From Syntrophobacterales bacterium (GTDB lineage: Bacteria > Desulfobacterota > Syntrophia > Syntrophales > UBA8958), in contig JAGPFL010000003.1 in NCBI GenBank assembly GCA_018056545.1, positions 1 through 61,984 on the forward strand: DNA of 61,984 nt, written 5' to 3'. Both the position numbers and the translations under genes were made by a program. The number at the start of each line of letters is the position of its first letter. Position 1 is the first letter of the stretch. Under the pieces are notes generated by a model. The model did no database searches and had not been told where the DNA came from. It saw nothing but the letters and a program-made list of their open reading frames with translations. Positions 61,922 through 61,984 of the stretch are shown in pieces.

Positions 61922-61984
61922 ATGAAACTGAGATTCAAGGATCTGGACCATTTCGTTGAGCGAGGGAAAATACCTGTTATGCAA
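61922..61984 (+). CDS. Possible start of a further gene (3' end outside window)
   Basis: An open frame begins at the ATG at 61922 and runs to the window end, giving MKLRFKDLDHFVERGKIPVM and one more residue. There is no obvious ribosome-binding site. It could be another gene of the acquired region; too little is seen to say more. Confidence 0.25.
   Translation, partial: MKLRFKDLDHFVERGKIPVMQ

Overview
The window looks like the chromosome of a GC-rich, anaerobic, Gram-negative bacterium, most likely a Desulfobacterota member close to Syntrophales (inference from gene content; no rRNA gene is present to test it). Supporting signs are a fixC/fixX/acyl-CoA dehydrogenase/ETF cluster, a second acyl-CoA dehydrogenase, phenylacetate-CoA ligase paired with a double-ACT protein, two OFA-family MFS transporters, a FeoA-FeoB fusion, a C_GCAxxG_C_C redox protein, and outer-membrane functions (BamD, heptose adenylyltransferase RfaE2). 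Cytochrome bd (cydAB) suggests tolerance of or scavenging of oxygen.

Layout. 1-5.5 kb: end of an MBL-fold hydrolase, a glycerophosphodiesterase, a TVP38-type membrane protein, a secreted Lys/Ala-rich protein behind a possible sigma-54 promoter, and a minus-strand set of two peptide-type ABC permeases with a TIM-barrel isomerase. 5.7-17.9 kb: plus-strand housekeeping run (rsfS, comF-like, rfaE2, sugar kinase, DksA-type protein, priA, fmt, rsmB), then a lipoprotein, a DUF2939-like protein, a class III nucleotide cyclase, an ODP-type MBL protein and a polysaccharide deacetylase. 18.0-18.6 kb: a minus-strand cassette of very small ORFs, two of which share the motif W-[IL]-D-P-M-C-T-P; it has its own promoter and terminator and is the most novel item in the window. 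18.9-23.6 kb: fixC, fixX, acyl-CoA dehydrogenase, etfB, etfA, which together would move electrons from acyl-CoA oxidation to quinone. 23.7-29 kb: chemoreceptor, LysR regulator and the divergent GCAxxG/BASS transporter/AhpD-like genes.

29.3-34.4 kb: minus-strand gamma-carbonic anhydrase, coaE, coaX, birA, a VapBC module with a clear operator, and a UbiA prenyltransferase. 34.5-45.9 kb: cydAB, a two-domain kinase-like protein, trxA-bamD (minus), a nucleoside phosphorylase with a cobalamin adenosyltransferase, a 143-residue protein made of two copies of one Cys-containing repeat, ACT protein plus paaK, mobA and the first OFA transporter. 46.4-59.5 kb: second OFA transporter, pcnB, a DUF4143 ATPase, acyl-CoA dehydrogenase, feoAB, a YgjP-type metallopeptidase, a cupin, an MBL hydrolase, and copZ-copA. 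59.7-62 kb: a small membrane protein, then a relatively AT-rich restriction-modification pair (BglII-type endonuclease with MT-A70-type methyltransferase) that looks acquired.

No tRNA, rRNA, CRISPR array, insertion sequence or phage gene was recognised. Several short GC-rich degenerate repeats and one REP-like inverted repeat lie between genes. All family assignments rest on reading motifs by eye; no database search was possible.
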